Shown here: in pieces, positions 17,667 to 26,391 of the stretch
Position numbering within the stretch: position 1 is the stretch's first letter
Layout of the letters: each line of letters starts with the position of its first letter
Origin: Micromonospora chalcea
GTDB taxonomy: Bacteria; Actinomycetota; Actinomycetes; Mycobacteriales; Micromonosporaceae
Direction: 5' to 3'
DNA length: 50,655 nt
NCBI RefSeq assembly: GCF_002926165.1
Contig: NZ_MAGP01000127.1
Location: 1-50,655, forward strand
Program-made: the position numbers and the translations under genes
The notes under the pieces: generated by a model
Told to the model about the DNA's origin: nothing
The model's database searches: none
What the model saw: only the letters and a program-made list of their open reading frames with translations

Positions 17667-18362
17667 GTGCTGTACTGGCTGCTGAAGTACATCATCCTCG
17701 GCCCGCTGCTGAGGCTGATCTTCCGCCCGCAGGTCGAGGGACTGGAGCACGTGCCGGACACCGGGCCGGTGATTCTCGCCAGCAACCACCTCTCCTTCTC
17801 GGATTCGATCTTCACTCCGTTGATCGTCAAGCGAAAAGTCACATTCATCGCCAAAGCCGAATACTTCACGGGTAGGGGCCTCAAGGGCTGGCTCACCAAG
17901 ATGTTCTTCGTCGGCTCCGGCACCATCCCGGTCGACCGCTCCGGCGGCCGGGCCGCCCGTGCCGCCCTCGACACCCAGCTGTCGGTGCTGCGGGCCGGCG
18001 GCATCGCCGGCATCTACCCGGAGGGCACCCGGTCGCCGGACGGCCGGCTCTACCGGGGCAAGACCGGGGTGGCGCGGCTGGCGCTGGAGAGCGGCGCCCC
18101 GGTGGTCCCGATGGCCATGCTCAACTCCGACGCCATCCAGCCGACCGGGCAGATCATCCCCAACCTGGGCCGGGTGCGGATCCGGTTCGGGCCGCCGCTG
18201 GACTTCTCCCGCTACGCCGGGATGGCCGGTGACCGGTTCGTCGAACGGGCCGTCACCGACGAGATCATGTACGAGCTGATGGAGCTGTCCGGCCGCGAGT
18301 ACGTCGACACGTACGCGCAGAAGGCCAAGGGCGCCGGGGCGCACCAGCCGGTACCGGCCTGA
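17667..18362 (+). CDS. PlsC-type 1-acylglycerol-3-phosphate acyltransferase, Rv2182c type
   Basis: A 231-residue membrane-associated acyltransferase that would esterify lysophosphatidate or a related acceptor with an acyl-CoA or acyl-ACP. The catalytic HX4D motif is NHLSFSD and the acceptor-phosphate motif is YPEGTRSPDG. The sequence VLYWLLKYIILGPL through KAEYFTGRGLKGWLTK and ELSGREYVDTYA-type C-terminus closely follows Rv2182c from memory. The GTG at 17667 has GGGAAGG 6 nt upstream; an ATG-initiated extension from 17555 lacks similarity and is rejected. Together with pimB and fadD15-type genes it suggests envelope phospholipid/PIM synthesis. Confidence 0.92.
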   Translation: MLYWLLKYIILGPLLRLIFRPQVEGLEHVPDTGPVILASNHLSFSDSIFTPLIVKRKVTFIAKAEYFTGRGLKGWLTKMFFVGSGTIPVDRSGGRAARAALDTQLSVLRAGGIAGIYPEGTRSPDGRLYRGKTGVARLALESGAPVVPMAMLNSDAIQPTGQIIPNLGRVRIRFGPPLDFSRYAGMAGDRFVERAVTDEIMYELMELSGREYVDTYAQKAKGAGAHQPVPA

Positions 18363-18365
18363 CCT

Positions 18366-21300
18366 TCAGCCCGCCCCGGCGATCCGCAGCAGCCCACCGG
18401 CGGCGTGCCGGCCGGCGAACGCGCGTACCCGGGCCAGCGTCGCCGCCGCGGCCGGCGGGTCCGCCTCGGTCAACGGCCCGACCGCCAGCGCGGACGCGAT
18501 CATCTGGTCGGTCACGTCGGTCATCTCCGCGTACCCCTCGGCGGCGGTGGTGAGCAGCCGGCCCGCCCGCGCGGCGTCCCCGGCCCGCCGGGCCAGCGCC
18601 GCCTCGGCCGACCCCCCGGCCGCCCGCGCCCAGCGGGTCACCCGTGGCGCGTGGGCCAGCAGGTCGCGCACCAGCTCCGCGGCGTCGCCGCCGAGCAGCG
18701 CGGCGACGTGACCGACCGCCGGCACCCACTCGGCGAACGGGATCATCTTGGTCTGCCGCCAGTCCTCGTCCAGCTCGGTGAGCAGCGCCATCGCCTCGTC
18801 CCGGCGGCCCTGCACGGCGCGGCAGAGCGCGGCGTGCGCCAGCGTGGAGCGCAGCACGCGCTGGAAGCCGCTGCGCCGGGCCGCGACGAGCGCCTGGTCC
18901 ACCAGGTCCTCGCCGGCGCCCGGGCCGGCCGGGTCGTCGCCGAGCGCCCGGATCCAGCCGGACACGGCCACGATGTGCAGGTCCCACTCGTCGGTCGGGC
19001 GTCGCGTCGACCCCTCGGCCATCCGCAGCGCCGCCGTCCAGTCCCCGCTGTAGTACGAGTGGGCCCACTGGTCGCTGAAGCTCACCGTCAGCGCGTGCTC
19101 GCCGGCCAGGTCCAGGGACCGCTGCTCGTCGACCAGCCGGGCCGAGCCGGTCAGGTCGCCCTCCTCCTGCAGCACCCAGGCCAGGTTGTGCACCGCGCGG
19201 CGGCGGCTGGTCAGCCGCTCCACCCGGCACTCCTCGGTCACCTCGGCCAGTTCCGCGTACGCCTCCTCGGCGCCGGCCTGGTAGCGGACCACGGCGAGCG
19301 TGATGCGCGCGTTCGCCCGCGCCTCGGGCAGCCCCAGCCGCTCGGCCAGCTCGGCGGCGCTGCGCGCGGCCACGCACGCCGGCTCGGTCTCCGCGTCGAG
19401 CATGTGCGCCCGGGCCAGCTCCAGCAGCACGCCCACCTTGTCCTCGCTGTCCGGCAGCGTGGCGTGCAGCCCGATCGCCTGATCCAGGCAGCGCATCAGC
19501 TCCGAGCGGTCGGCCCGGGCGAAGGCCGCCGTGGCCAGCAGCCGCCACGCCTTCGCCGCGCCGGGCCGGTCACCGGCGTCGGCCAGCCGGCCGGCCAGCG
19601 TGGTGAGCAGCGCGGTCCCGCCGCCGTCGAGGAACCCGTCGCGGTCCCGGTAGAACGCCAGCTCGGCCTGGAACAGCTCCAGCGCCGGGTCCGGTCCGCA
19701 CTCCACGCTCAGCGCGCGCTCCACGAGCGTGGCAGCGGTCTCCAGCGCGTGCAGCTCGTACGCCCGGCGGGCGGCCCGGTGCAGCGCGGACCGGGTCGCG
19801 GCGGCGTGCGGGGCCTGGTCCAGCCCGACGGTACGGGCGATCTCGTGCGCCGCCCACCTGTGGTTGGCCAGCACCTCGGCCCGGTCGTGCTGCCGGCCGT
19901 CGGCGAGCTGCTCCAGCCAGTCGGCGGTGCGCTGGTGCCGGGCGACCCGCTCGGCCCGGGGCAGCCGCTGGTAGCAGACGTCCCGGACCAGCACGTGCCG
20001 GAACCGGTACTCGGCCTGGCCGGGCATGGTCGAGACGGGCAGCTCGTAGACCAGGTCCCGGCGCTGGAGGTGGTGCAGCGCGCGCTCGACCCACTCCGTC
20101 GGGCGGCCGAGCGCCAGCGCCACCGGCGCCGCCCAGAACTGCACGCCCACCACCGCGGCGGCCTGGAGCACCGCGCGGTCGGCCGGGTCGAGCAGGTCCA
20201 GCCGGTTGGCGATGACCGCCTGCACGGTACGCGGCATCCCGGCGACCCCGGCCGGGTCGACGAGCGCGAGCCCGGCGGTCCGCTCGGCGAGCCCGCCGTC
20301 GAGCAGCATCCGCGCGTACTCCTGGGCGTAGAGCGGGTTGCCGTCGGCGAACTCGATCAGCGGCGCCCGCGCGTCCTGCGGCAGCGTGGCCTGGCCGAGC
20401 AGCAGCGAGTAGAGCGTGTCGATGTCCCCGTCGTGCATCGGCGGCACCGAGATGGACATCGCCCCGCTGATCGTGCCGGTCCAGGCCGGGTGCCGCTCGC
20501 GCAGCTCCGGCCGGGCGGTCGCGACGACGAGCAGCGGCACGTTGCGCGCCGCCGCGCCGAGCTGCTCGACGAAGGACAGCATCGCCTCGTCGGCCCAGTG
20601 CATGTCCTCGAAGACGAGCACCGTGGGGCCGGTCGCGGCCAGGGCGAGCAGGAAGCGCCGCCACGCCGCCTCGGTCTCGGCCGAGGTGAGCCGTTCGCCG
20701 GAGACGCCGACGAGCGGGCCCAGCGCCTCGGCCAGCCGTACCGCGTGCGGCTCGGCGAGGCGGCCCAGCCGCTCGCGCAGCCGGTCCCGGACGGTGGCCG
20801 GGTCGTCGGCGCCGGTCAGCCCGGCCCAGCTGCGGACGATGTCGGCGAGCGCGGCGTAGGTGACGTTCTCGCCGAACGGCGGGCACTGGCCGGTCAGCCA
20901 GGTGACCCGGGCGCCGGGCAGGCTGGCGGCGTGCCGGGCCAGCTCGCGCAGCAGCCGGCTCTTGCCCACCCCGGCCGGGCCGAAGACGGTGAGCAACTGC
21001 GAGGTGCGCTCGGTCAGCGTGCGGTGCAACGCGCTGACCAGCAGGCCCCGCTCGTGGTCCCGGTCGACCATCGGGGTCAGCTCGGCGGTCTGCCCGTCGC
21101 GCCGGGGCCGTGCCCGCACGGCCAGCCAGATCCGGCTCACCGTGGACCGGCCGCGCAACGTCACCGGCGGCTGGTCCGCGTACTCCATCTCGCGCCGGGT
21201 GGCCGCCCACGTGCTCTCGTCGACCACCACGCCGCCGACCGGGGCGAGCGCCTGCAACCGGCTGGCGGTGTTCACCACGTCGCCGGTGACGAACGCCTGG

Positions 21301-21914
21301 CCGCCGTCGCGCGCCGCGGCCAGGTCGACGAGGGCCTCGCCGGTGGCGATGCCGACCCGGAAACCCAGCGGCGGGTGCGGCCCGGCCGGCTGGCGGGCCA
21401 GGCTGCGCTGCAGCTCCAGCCCGGCGCGTACGCAGCGCAGCGCGTCGTTGTCGGTGGCCACCGGCGCGCCGAACAGCGCCATGACGGCGTCGCCGATGTA
21501 CTTCTCCACCACGCCGCCGTACTGGTGCACCAGCCGGCGCACCGTGGCGAAGTAGACCTGTTGCAGGCTGCGTGCCTGCTCCGGATCGGCCCGCTCGGCG
21601 TACGTGGTGAAGTCGACGATGTCGATGAAGAGCACGCTGACCTGCCGGCGGTCCTCCTGTACCGCCACCGCGTGGTCGCGCAGCGGCTGACCGCAGTTGG
21701 TGCAGAAGTTCGCGCCGGTGTCGTTGGCGTGCCCGCAGCCCGGGCAGGACGCCGCCAGCGGACGGCCGCACCCGCCGCAGAAACGGTCGTCCGGCCCGGC
21801 GGTCCGGGCGCAGTGTCCACAGGTGAGGTCGATGTCCGGCTCCGTACGCGTGAGGTCCCCAGTGTCCCGCGCGGCCGCCGCAGTCGGGTACCCGACGGGT
21901 CGGCGGGACGTCAC
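18366..21914 (-). CDS. Zinc-ribbon / class III cyclase / AAA ATPase / TPR regulator
   Basis: A very large (1182-residue) signalling protein. Domains in order: two zinc ribbons (CGHC...CGGCG and CPGCG...CTNCG, about 28-80); a class III adenylate/guanylate cyclase domain (about 90-275) with metal-binding FIDIVDFT, VEKYIGDAVMALFG and VVNTASRLQ, which keep the catalytic Lys, Asp, Asn and Arg positions; an ATPase with Walker A GPAGVGKS and Walker B VLVFEDMHWAD (about 310-700); and an Ala/Leu-rich TPR-like C-terminal half. There is no LuxR-type DNA-binding domain. The start is uncertain: a GTG at 21914 is the last good in-frame start before the ribbons but lacks a clear ribosome site; an ATG at 22010 would overlap the divergent gene. 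The Crp/Fnr gene nearby is a possible cNMP partner. Confidence 0.85.
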   Translation of the reverse strand: MTSRRPVGYPTAAAARDTGDLTRTEPDIDLTCGHCARTAGPDDRFCGGCGRPLAASCPGCGHANDTGANFCTNCGQPLRDHAVAVQEDRRQVSVLFIDIVDFTTYAERADPEQARSLQQVYFATVRRLVHQYGGVVEKYIGDAVMALFGAPVATDNDALRCVRAGLELQRSLARQPAGPHPPLGFRVGIATGEALVDLAAARDGGQAFVTGDVVNTASRLQALAPVGGVVVDESTWAATRREMEYADQPPVTLRGRSTVSRIWLAVRARPRRDGQTAELTPMVDRDHERGLLVSALHRTLTERTSQLLTVFGPAGVGKSRLLRELARHAASLPGARVTWLTGQCPPFGENVTYAALADIVRSWAGLTGADDPATVRDRLRERLGRLAEPHAVRLAEALGPLVGVSGERLTSAETEAAWRRFLLALAATGPTVLVFEDMHWADEAMLSFVEQLGAAARNVPLLVVATARPELRERHPAWTGTISGAMSISVPPMHDGDIDTLYSLLLGQATLPQDARAPLIEFADGNPLYAQEYARMLLDGGLAERTAGLALVDPAGVAGMPRTVQAVIANRLDLLDPADRAVLQAAAVVGVQFWAAPVALALGRPTEWVERALHHLQRRDLVYELPVSTMPGQAEYRFRHVLVRDVCYQRLPRAERVARHQRTADWLEQLADGRQHDRAEVLANHRWAAHEIARTVGLDQAPHAAATRSALHRAARRAYELHALETAATLVERALSVECGPDPALELFQAELAFYRDRDGFLDGGGTALLTTLAGRLADAGDRPGAAKAWRLLATAAFARADRSELMRCLDQAIGLHATLPDSEDKVGVLLELARAHMLDAETEPACVAARSAAELAERLGLPEARANARITLAVVRYQAGAEEAYAELAEVTEECRVERLTSRRRAVHNLAWVLQEEGDLTGSARLVDEQRSLDLAGEHALTVSFSDQWAHSYYSGDWTAALRMAEGSTRRPTDEWDLHIVAVSGWIRALGDDPAGPGAGEDLVDQALVAARRSGFQRVLRSTLAHAALCRAVQGRRDEAMALLTELDEDWRQTKMIPFAEWVPAVGHVAALLGGDAAELVRDLLAHAPRVTRWARAAGGSAEAALARRAGDAARAGRLLTTAAEGYAEMTDVTDQMIASALAVGPLTEADPPAAAATLARVRAFAGRHAAGGLLRIAGAG

Positions 21915-21931
21915 GGCTGTTCGGCCGGGTC

Positions 21932-21937
21932 TAGTCT
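21932..21937 (+). promoter_or_regulatory. Candidate -10 box for the small Thr-rich protein gene
   Basis: TAGTCT lies 36 nt upstream of the GTG at 21974, leaving room for the AGGGAGA ribosome site at 21962-21968. No clear -35 is seen. Confidence 0.35.
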
Positions 21938-21973
21938 CCCCTAGCAGGAAGTCCCGTCGACAGGGAGATTGCC

Positions 21974-22216
21974 GTGCACGTCCGGCTGTCCGCCTCATGG
22001 ACCGATCCACGGGGGACGGTGTGGGCCGTCGGCGACACGGTCGACGTGGACGCCGTAACCCTCGCCGAACTGGAGGAAAAAGGAATGGTGGAGCAGCCCG
22101 CGGGTAGCGGATCGACCGAGACCACGACCACCACGACGACCCCGCCGAAGAAGACCGACCCCTCGAAGATCGGCCCGGGCCCGAGCGCGCCCCCGGCCGA
22201 CAGCGACAAGGACTGA
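21974..22216 (+). CDS. Small hypothetical protein with Thr-rich tail
   Basis: An 80-residue protein. Residues 1-43 look folded (MHVRLSASWTDPRGTVWAVG, then DTVDVDAVTLAELEEKGMVE), resembling short domains in which a hydrophobic strand pair is followed by an acidic helix; residues 44-80 are low complexity with a run of seven threonines, then Pro/Lys/Asp. The GTG start has AGGGAGA just upstream and the gene has its own -10 candidate and a strong terminator, so it is probably real. No function is recognised. It is divergent from the cyclase/ATPase gene. Confidence 0.65.
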   Translation: MHVRLSASWTDPRGTVWAVGDTVDVDAVTLAELEEKGMVEQPAGSGSTETTTTTTTPPKKTDPSKIGPGPSAPPADSDKD

Positions 22217-22226
22217 CGGTCCGACC

Positions 22227-22275
22227 ACGACGACGCGGGGGCCGGCGGGACGACCGCCGGCCCCCGCGTCGTCGT
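22227..22275. terminator. Bidirectional terminator hairpin
   Basis: Perfect 22-bp arms 22227-22248 and 22254-22275 (ACGACGACGCGGGGGCCGGC... and its complement) around a 5-nt loop, placed between convergent stops at 22216 and 22279. It can serve both strands. Confidence 0.85.
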
Positions 22276-22278
22276 CGC

Positions 22279-22971
22279 TCAGCGGTCGTTCATGCCGGCC
22301 CGGCGGCGCAGCGCGGCCACGTCGGTGACCACGATGCGGCGCCCTTCGGTACGCAGCCAGCCCCGGCTGGCGAACGAGCCGATGGCCTGGTTGACGCTCT
22401 GCCGCGAGCCGCCGGCCATCTCGGCGAGCTGGCTCTGGTTCAGCTCGATGGTGATCATCGGGGCCTGGCTCTCGCCGGCCAGCCGGACCAGCGTCTTGGC
22501 CACTCGGCCGGGCAGGTCGAGGAAGACGTGGTCGGCGTTCTGCTCGGTGAGCCGGCGGATCAGCTGGCCGAGCGAGCGCATCACCGCGTCCAGGATGCGC
22601 GGGTTGGAGTGCACCAGCTCCATGAAGGCGGGCCGGGACAGCGCCAGCGCGGCGCAGTCCTCGATCGCCTCGGCCGAGGCGGACCGGGTGGAGGCGTCCA
22701 ACAGGGACACCTCGCCGAGCACGTCCGGGGGTCGGATCACCGACAGCACCGCGCGCTCGCCGGTCGGCGCGGTACGGAACACCGCGACCGCGCCGCGGCG
22801 CAGGACGATCAGCGACTCGCCGGGGTCGTTCTCGACGAAGAGCAGCTGCCCCTTGCGGTAGGTGCGCGGTACGGCCGCGGCGATGACCCGCTGCCGCACC
22901 TCCGGCTCGAGCCCGGCGAACATCTCCACGCCCGTGAGCGCGTCACCCGGCTCCGGCAGGCGAGACTCCAC
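22279..22971 (-). CDS. Crp/Fnr-family transcriptional regulator
   Basis: A 230-residue regulator. A cyclic-nucleotide-binding beta-roll occupies about 20-140 (FVENDPGESLIVLRRGAVAV, VLGEVSLLDASTRSASAEA, which is the phosphate-binding-cassette region with Glu and Arg), a long dimerisation helix follows, and the winged HTH includes LNQSQLAEMAGGSRQSVNQAI. There is no Fnr cysteine cluster. cNMP binding is plausible because the cassette keeps GE...RSA, so the neighbouring cyclase-domain protein could supply its ligand; this is inference. GTG at 22971 has GGAGGGG upstream. Confidence 0.9.
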   Translation of the reverse strand: MESRLPEPGDALTGVEMFAGLEPEVRQRVIAAAVPRTYRKGQLLFVENDPGESLIVLRRGAVAVFRTAPTGERAVLSVIRPPDVLGEVSLLDASTRSASAEAIEDCAALALSRPAFMELVHSNPRILDAVMRSLGQLIRRLTEQNADHVFLDLPGRVAKTLVRLAGESQAPMITIELNQSQLAEMAGGSRQSVNQAIGSFASRGWLRTEGRRIVVTDVAALRRRAGMNDR

Positions 22972-23219
22972 GGCTCAACCCCTCCCCGGTCAGAAGTCAC
23001 GACTCGCACACCGGGTGAAGCTGTCAGTCCCGGTACGAAGGCAGCTCAACCGGTTCGGCGCCCGACGGCGGTACACATCAGATCATGACGGTCCCGTCGC
23101 GTGCTGTACACCCCCGGAGACACTTCCGTGACCATGGCCCGGCCGTGTCCGGCACGCCGCCGACCTCGGCGGACGCCCCGGCGGGCGGTCCCCGGCGGTG
23201 ATGGGCGAGGATGAGGGCG

Positions 23220-23723
23220 ATGGTCTACCGCTATTTCTACGACTGCGAATTCATCGAGGACGGCCGGATCGTCGACCTGGTGTCGATCGGCGTCGTCGAC
23301 GAGTACGGCCGCGAGTTCTACGCGGTCTCCACCGAGTTCGACGACTCCCGGGCGGTGCCCTGGGTGCGGCGCAACGTGCTGGACAAGCTCCCCTCGCCGG
23401 CCGACCGGGCCTGGCGCTCGCGCGCGCGCATCCGTGACGACCTGCACGACTTCCTGCTGGAGCCGGTGCGGGACCGGCCGGGCGAGCAGCTGGAGCTGTG
23501 GGCCTGGTACGCCGCGTACGACCACGTCGTGCTGGCCCAGCTCTGGGGCGCGATGCCGGCGCTGCCCCGGGAGATCCCCCGGTTCACCAAGGAGCTGCGC
23601 CAGCTCTGGGACGACCGGGGGCGTCCCCGGCTGCCGGACGCCGAGGCGGACCGGCACGACGCGCTCGTCGACGCCCGGCACAACCTGGCTCGGTGGCGGG
23701 CGATGACCGCGCGGGAGGTTTGA
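23220..23723 (+). CDS. DEDDh 3'-5' exoribonuclease, Rv2179c type
   Basis: A 167-residue RNase T-fold nuclease. Catalytic acidic residues are visible in YFYDCEFIEDG (Asp and Glu), WYAAYDHVV (Asp) and DALVDARHNL (Asp, with the adjacent His in RHDALVDA). The protein parallels Rv2179c (reported to act on 3' overhangs of RNA with preference for adenylate) along almost its whole length. I chose the ATG at 23220, which gives MVYRYFYDCEF and leaves GCGAGGA 8 nt upstream; the ATG at 23211 lacks space for that site. Neighbour order is part of the conserved mycobacterial-type backbone. Confidence 0.88.
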   Translation: MVYRYFYDCEFIEDGRIVDLVSIGVVDEYGREFYAVSTEFDDSRAVPWVRRNVLDKLPSPADRAWRSRARIRDDLHDFLLEPVRDRPGEQLELWAWYAAYDHVVLAQLWGAMPALPREIPRFTKELRQLWDDRGRPRLPDAEADRHDALVDARHNLARWRAMTAREV

Positions 23724-23779
23724 CCCGTTCCGGCCCGGGCACCGCAGCGGCATCACGCCGATCTGAGACAGGAGTGCCC

Positions 23780-24283
23780 ATGAGCAACGAGCCGACCACC
23801 GCAGCGGACGCCCGCCGCCGGGTCACCGAGCTGATCCGGGACGCCCGGATCTGCCTGCTCACCACCACCGGCGTGGACGGGCGGCTGGTCAGCCGGCCGA
23901 TGGGGCTGCAGGAGGCGGAGTTCGACGGGGACCTGTGGTTCTTCGCGTACGCCGACTCCGCCAAGATCCGGCAGATCCGGGTCAACCCCCAGGTCAACGT
24001 CGGTTTCTCCGACCAGCGGCACCACGCCTGGGTGTCGGTGGCCGGCACCGCCACCGAGGAGTGGGACCCCGAGCGGGCGAAGGAGCTGTGGAACCCGCTG
24101 CTCAAGGTGTGGTTCCCGGACGGTCTGGACACGCCGGGGATCACGTTGATCAAGGTGCACGCCGGCTCGGCGGAGTACTGGGACTCGCCCGGCAGCACAG
24201 TGGTGAACCTGCTCGGGTTCGCCAGGGCGGCGGTGACCGGCAAGCCGCCGAAGGCGGGGGAGAACCACGAGGTCAGCTACTGA
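23780..24283 (+). CDS. Pyridoxamine 5'-phosphate oxidase-family (general stress protein 26-like) protein
   Basis: A 167-residue flavin-binding split-barrel protein. Signature segments are ARICLLTTTGVDGRLVSRPM, GDLWFFAYADSAKIRQIRVN and VGFSDQRHHAWVSVAGTA, matching the Pyridox_ox_2 / GSP26 group. Such proteins bind FMN or F420 and may reduce or sequester small molecules; a true PdxH role is unlikely because the substrate-binding C-terminal motif of PdxH is absent. ACAGGAGT precedes the ATG by 6 nt. It follows the exoribonuclease after 56 nt on the same strand. Confidence 0.85.
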   Translation: MSNEPTTAADARRRVTELIRDARICLLTTTGVDGRLVSRPMGLQEAEFDGDLWFFAYADSAKIRQIRVNPQVNVGFSDQRHHAWVSVAGTATEEWDPERAKELWNPLLKVWFPDGLDTPGITLIKVHAGSAEYWDSPGSTVVNLLGFARAAVTGKPPKAGENHEVSY

Positions 24284-24462
24284 CGGGTAGGGCCGTCCGT
24301 CGTCCGGAACGGCCCGGGGTGCGGTGTCGGCGTACACCTGTGGCGACTACAGTGCGCACTGACGGCCCGCCCCGGGCCGGCAACGGCGCCGATGGTCTGA
24401 TCTGACACATATCCTGGGGCTTATCCGGGCTTCACCTGATGCTCCAGGAGGATGAGCAGATC

Positions 24463-25491
24463 ATGCGTATCGGCGTGCTCACCGGCGGCGGCGACTGCCC
24501 AGGTCTCAACGCGGTGATTCGGGCGGTGGTCCGCAAGGGCGTCGCCACCTACGGTCACGAGTTCGTGGGCTTCCGGGACGGCTGGAAGGGCCCGCTCGAG
24601 GGCCTGACCAAGCCGCTGGGCATCCCCGAGGTGCGCGGCATCCTGCCCCGCGGCGGCACCATCCTCGGCTCGTCCCGCACCAACCCGTTCAAGATCGAGA
24701 ACGGCGTGGAGCGGATCAAGGAGAACCTGGCCGCCCAGGGCGTGGACGCGCTGATCGCGATCGGCGGCGAGGACACGCTCGGCGTCGCCACCAAGCTGCA
24801 CGAGCTGGGCGTCCACGTCATCGGCGTGCCGAAGACGATCGACAACGACCTGGGCGCCACCGACTACACGTTCGGCTTCGACACCGCGGTGAACATCGCG
24901 ATGGAGGCGATCGACCGGCTGCACACCACCGCGGAGAGCCACCACCGCACGCTCGTGGTCGAGGTCATGGGCCGGCACGCCGGCTGGATCGCGCTGCACG
25001 CCGGCCTCGCCGGTGGCGCCAACGTGATCCTGCTGCCGGAGCGGCAGTTCGACGTCGAGCAGGTCGCCGGCTACGTCGAGAAGCGCTTCCAGCACCAGTA
25101 CGCCCCGATCGTCGTGGTCGCCGAGGGCGCCCAGCCGCTGGACGGCCAGATGGTGCTGCACAACCAGGAGCTGGACGCGTTCGGCCACGTCCGCCTGGGC
25201 GGCATCGGCCAGTGGCTCGCCGAGCAGCTGGAGGCCAAGACCGGCAAGGAGGCCCGCACCGTGGTGCTCGGCCACATCCAGCGCGGCGGCACGCCGACCG
25301 CGTTCGACCGGGTGCTCGCCACCCGGCTCGGCCTCCACGCGATCGACGCCGCGAACGAGGGCGACTGGGGCAAGATGGTCGCGATGCAGAGCACTGACAT
25401 CGTCCGGGTCCCGCTGGCCGACGCCACCCGCGAGCTGAAGACCGTGCCGCTGGAGCGGTACGCCGAGGCCGAGGTCTTCTTCGGCAGCTGA
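24463..25491 (+). CDS. pfkA: 6-phosphofructokinase with pyrophosphate-type residues
   Basis: A 342-residue group III phosphofructokinase catalysing fructose 6-phosphate to fructose 1,6-bisphosphate. Motifs: VLTGGGDCPGLNAVIRAVV, IGGEDTLG, PKTIDNDLGATDYTFGFDTA (catalytic TIDND), EVMGRHAGWIA and GHIQRGGTP. Residue 104 is Asp and residue 124 is Lys; in the family, Asp-104 with Lys-124 marks pyrophosphate-dependent enzymes such as that of Amycolatopsis methanolica, while ATP enzymes have Gly-104. The ATG at 24463 is 10 nt behind CAGGAGGA; an upstream ATG at 24439 overlaps that site. TATCCT at 24410-24415 is a possible -10. A 15-bp hairpin follows the gene. Confidence 0.94.
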   Translation: MRIGVLTGGGDCPGLNAVIRAVVRKGVATYGHEFVGFRDGWKGPLEGLTKPLGIPEVRGILPRGGTILGSSRTNPFKIENGVERIKENLAAQGVDALIAIGGEDTLGVATKLHELGVHVIGVPKTIDNDLGATDYTFGFDTAVNIAMEAIDRLHTTAESHHRTLVVEVMGRHAGWIALHAGLAGGANVILLPERQFDVEQVAGYVEKRFQHQYAPIVVVAEGAQPLDGQMVLHNQELDAFGHVRLGGIGQWLAEQLEAKTGKEARTVVLGHIQRGGTPTAFDRVLATRLGLHAIDAANEGDWGKMVAMQSTDIVRVPLADATRELKTVPLERYAEAEVFFGS

Positions 25492-25503
25492 TCGACGGCG
25501 CAC

Positions 25504-25537
25504 GGCGTGGCGGGCCGGTGATCCGGCCCGCCACGCC
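25504..25537 (+). terminator. Terminator hairpin after pfkA
   Basis: Perfect 15-bp arms 25504-25518 (GGCGTGGCGGGCCGG) and 25523-25537 with a TGAT tetraloop, 12 nt past the pfkA stop and before proC. No T-run. Confidence 0.75.
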
Positions 25538-25569
25538 ACGCCCACGTGACCCGGGAAGGGGTACGGCTG

Positions 25570-26388
25570 ATGGCACGCGAGGTGCACACGGTCGCGGTGA
25601 TCGGCGCCGGCAAGATCGGTGAGCTGATGCTGTCCGGGCTGCTGCGCTCCGGCTGGCCGGTGGAGCGGCTGCTCGCCACCGCGCGCCGCCCGGCCCGGGC
25701 GAAGGAGCTGGCCGACCGCTACGGCGTACGGGTGGTGGACAACCTCACCGCGGTGACCGAGGCCGAGGTGCTCGCGGTGTCGGTCAAGCCGCAGGACGCC
25801 GCCGCGCTGCTGGACGAGATCGGCCCGAAGGTGCCGGCGGACAAGCTGGTCATCTCGCTCTGCGCCGGCCTGCCGACGGCGTTCTTCAACCGCCGGCTGC
25901 CAGAGGGCACCCCTGTGGTCCGGGTGATGACCAACACCCCGGCGCTCGTCGACCAGGCGATGAGCGCCATCTCGGCGGGCGCGTACGCCACCGGCCAGCA
26001 CCTGGCCCTGGCGGAGGAGATGTTCTCCCCGCTCGGCTCGACCGTGCGGGTGCCCGAGTCGCAGCAGGACGCGGTCACCGCGCTCTCCGGCTCCGGCCCG
26101 GCCTACTTCTATCTGCTGGTCGAGGCGATGATCGACGCGGGGATCCTGCTCGGCCTGCCGCGCCAGGTGGCGCACGAGCTGATCGTGCAGACCGCGATCG
26201 GTTCGGCGGTGATGCTGCGCGACTCCGGCGAGCACCCGGTGAAGCTGCGCGAGGCGGTCACCTCGCCGGCCGGCACCACCATCTCCGCGGTCCGCGAGCT
26301 GGAGAACCACGGCGTACGCGCGGCCATGCTGGCGGCGCTGGAGGCGGCCCGGGACCGGGCCCGGGAACTCGCCGCCCAGGCGGACTGA
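25570..26388 (+). CDS. proC: Pyrroline-5-carboxylate reductase
   Basis: A 272-residue NAD(P)H-dependent reductase, the last step of proline synthesis. The Rossmann motif is VAVIGAGKIGELML, followed by SVKPQDAAALLDEI, ISLCAGLPTAFF, RVMTNTPALV and the family signature ALSGSGPAYFYLLVEAMIDA; the C-terminal TSPAGTTISAVRELE block is also present. The ATG at 25570 has GGAAGGGG about 9 nt upstream; eight earlier in-frame codons lie over that site. The convergent DUF1275 gene ends 4 nt away. Confidence 0.95.
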   Translation: MAREVHTVAVIGAGKIGELMLSGLLRSGWPVERLLATARRPARAKELADRYGVRVVDNLTAVTEAEVLAVSVKPQDAAALLDEIGPKVPADKLVISLCAGLPTAFFNRRLPEGTPVVRVMTNTPALVDQAMSAISAGAYATGQHLALAEEMFSPLGSTVRVPESQQDAVTALSGSGPAYFYLLVEAMIDAGILLGLPRQVAHELIVQTAIGSAVMLRDSGEHPVKLREAVTSPAGTTISAVRELENHGVRAAMLAALEAARDRARELAAQAD

Positions 26389-26391
26389 CGC

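Noticed and set aside
18405..21944. 1179-codon plus-strand open frame opposite the cyclase/ATPase gene
   Set aside because: Arg/Gly/Pro/Gln/His-rich composition typical of an antisense shadow; the minus strand has Walker, cyclase and zinc-ribbon motifs.
23780..24283. Naming the PPOX protein PdxH
   Set aside because: It lacks the PdxH C-terminal substrate-binding region and resembles the general stress protein 26 group.
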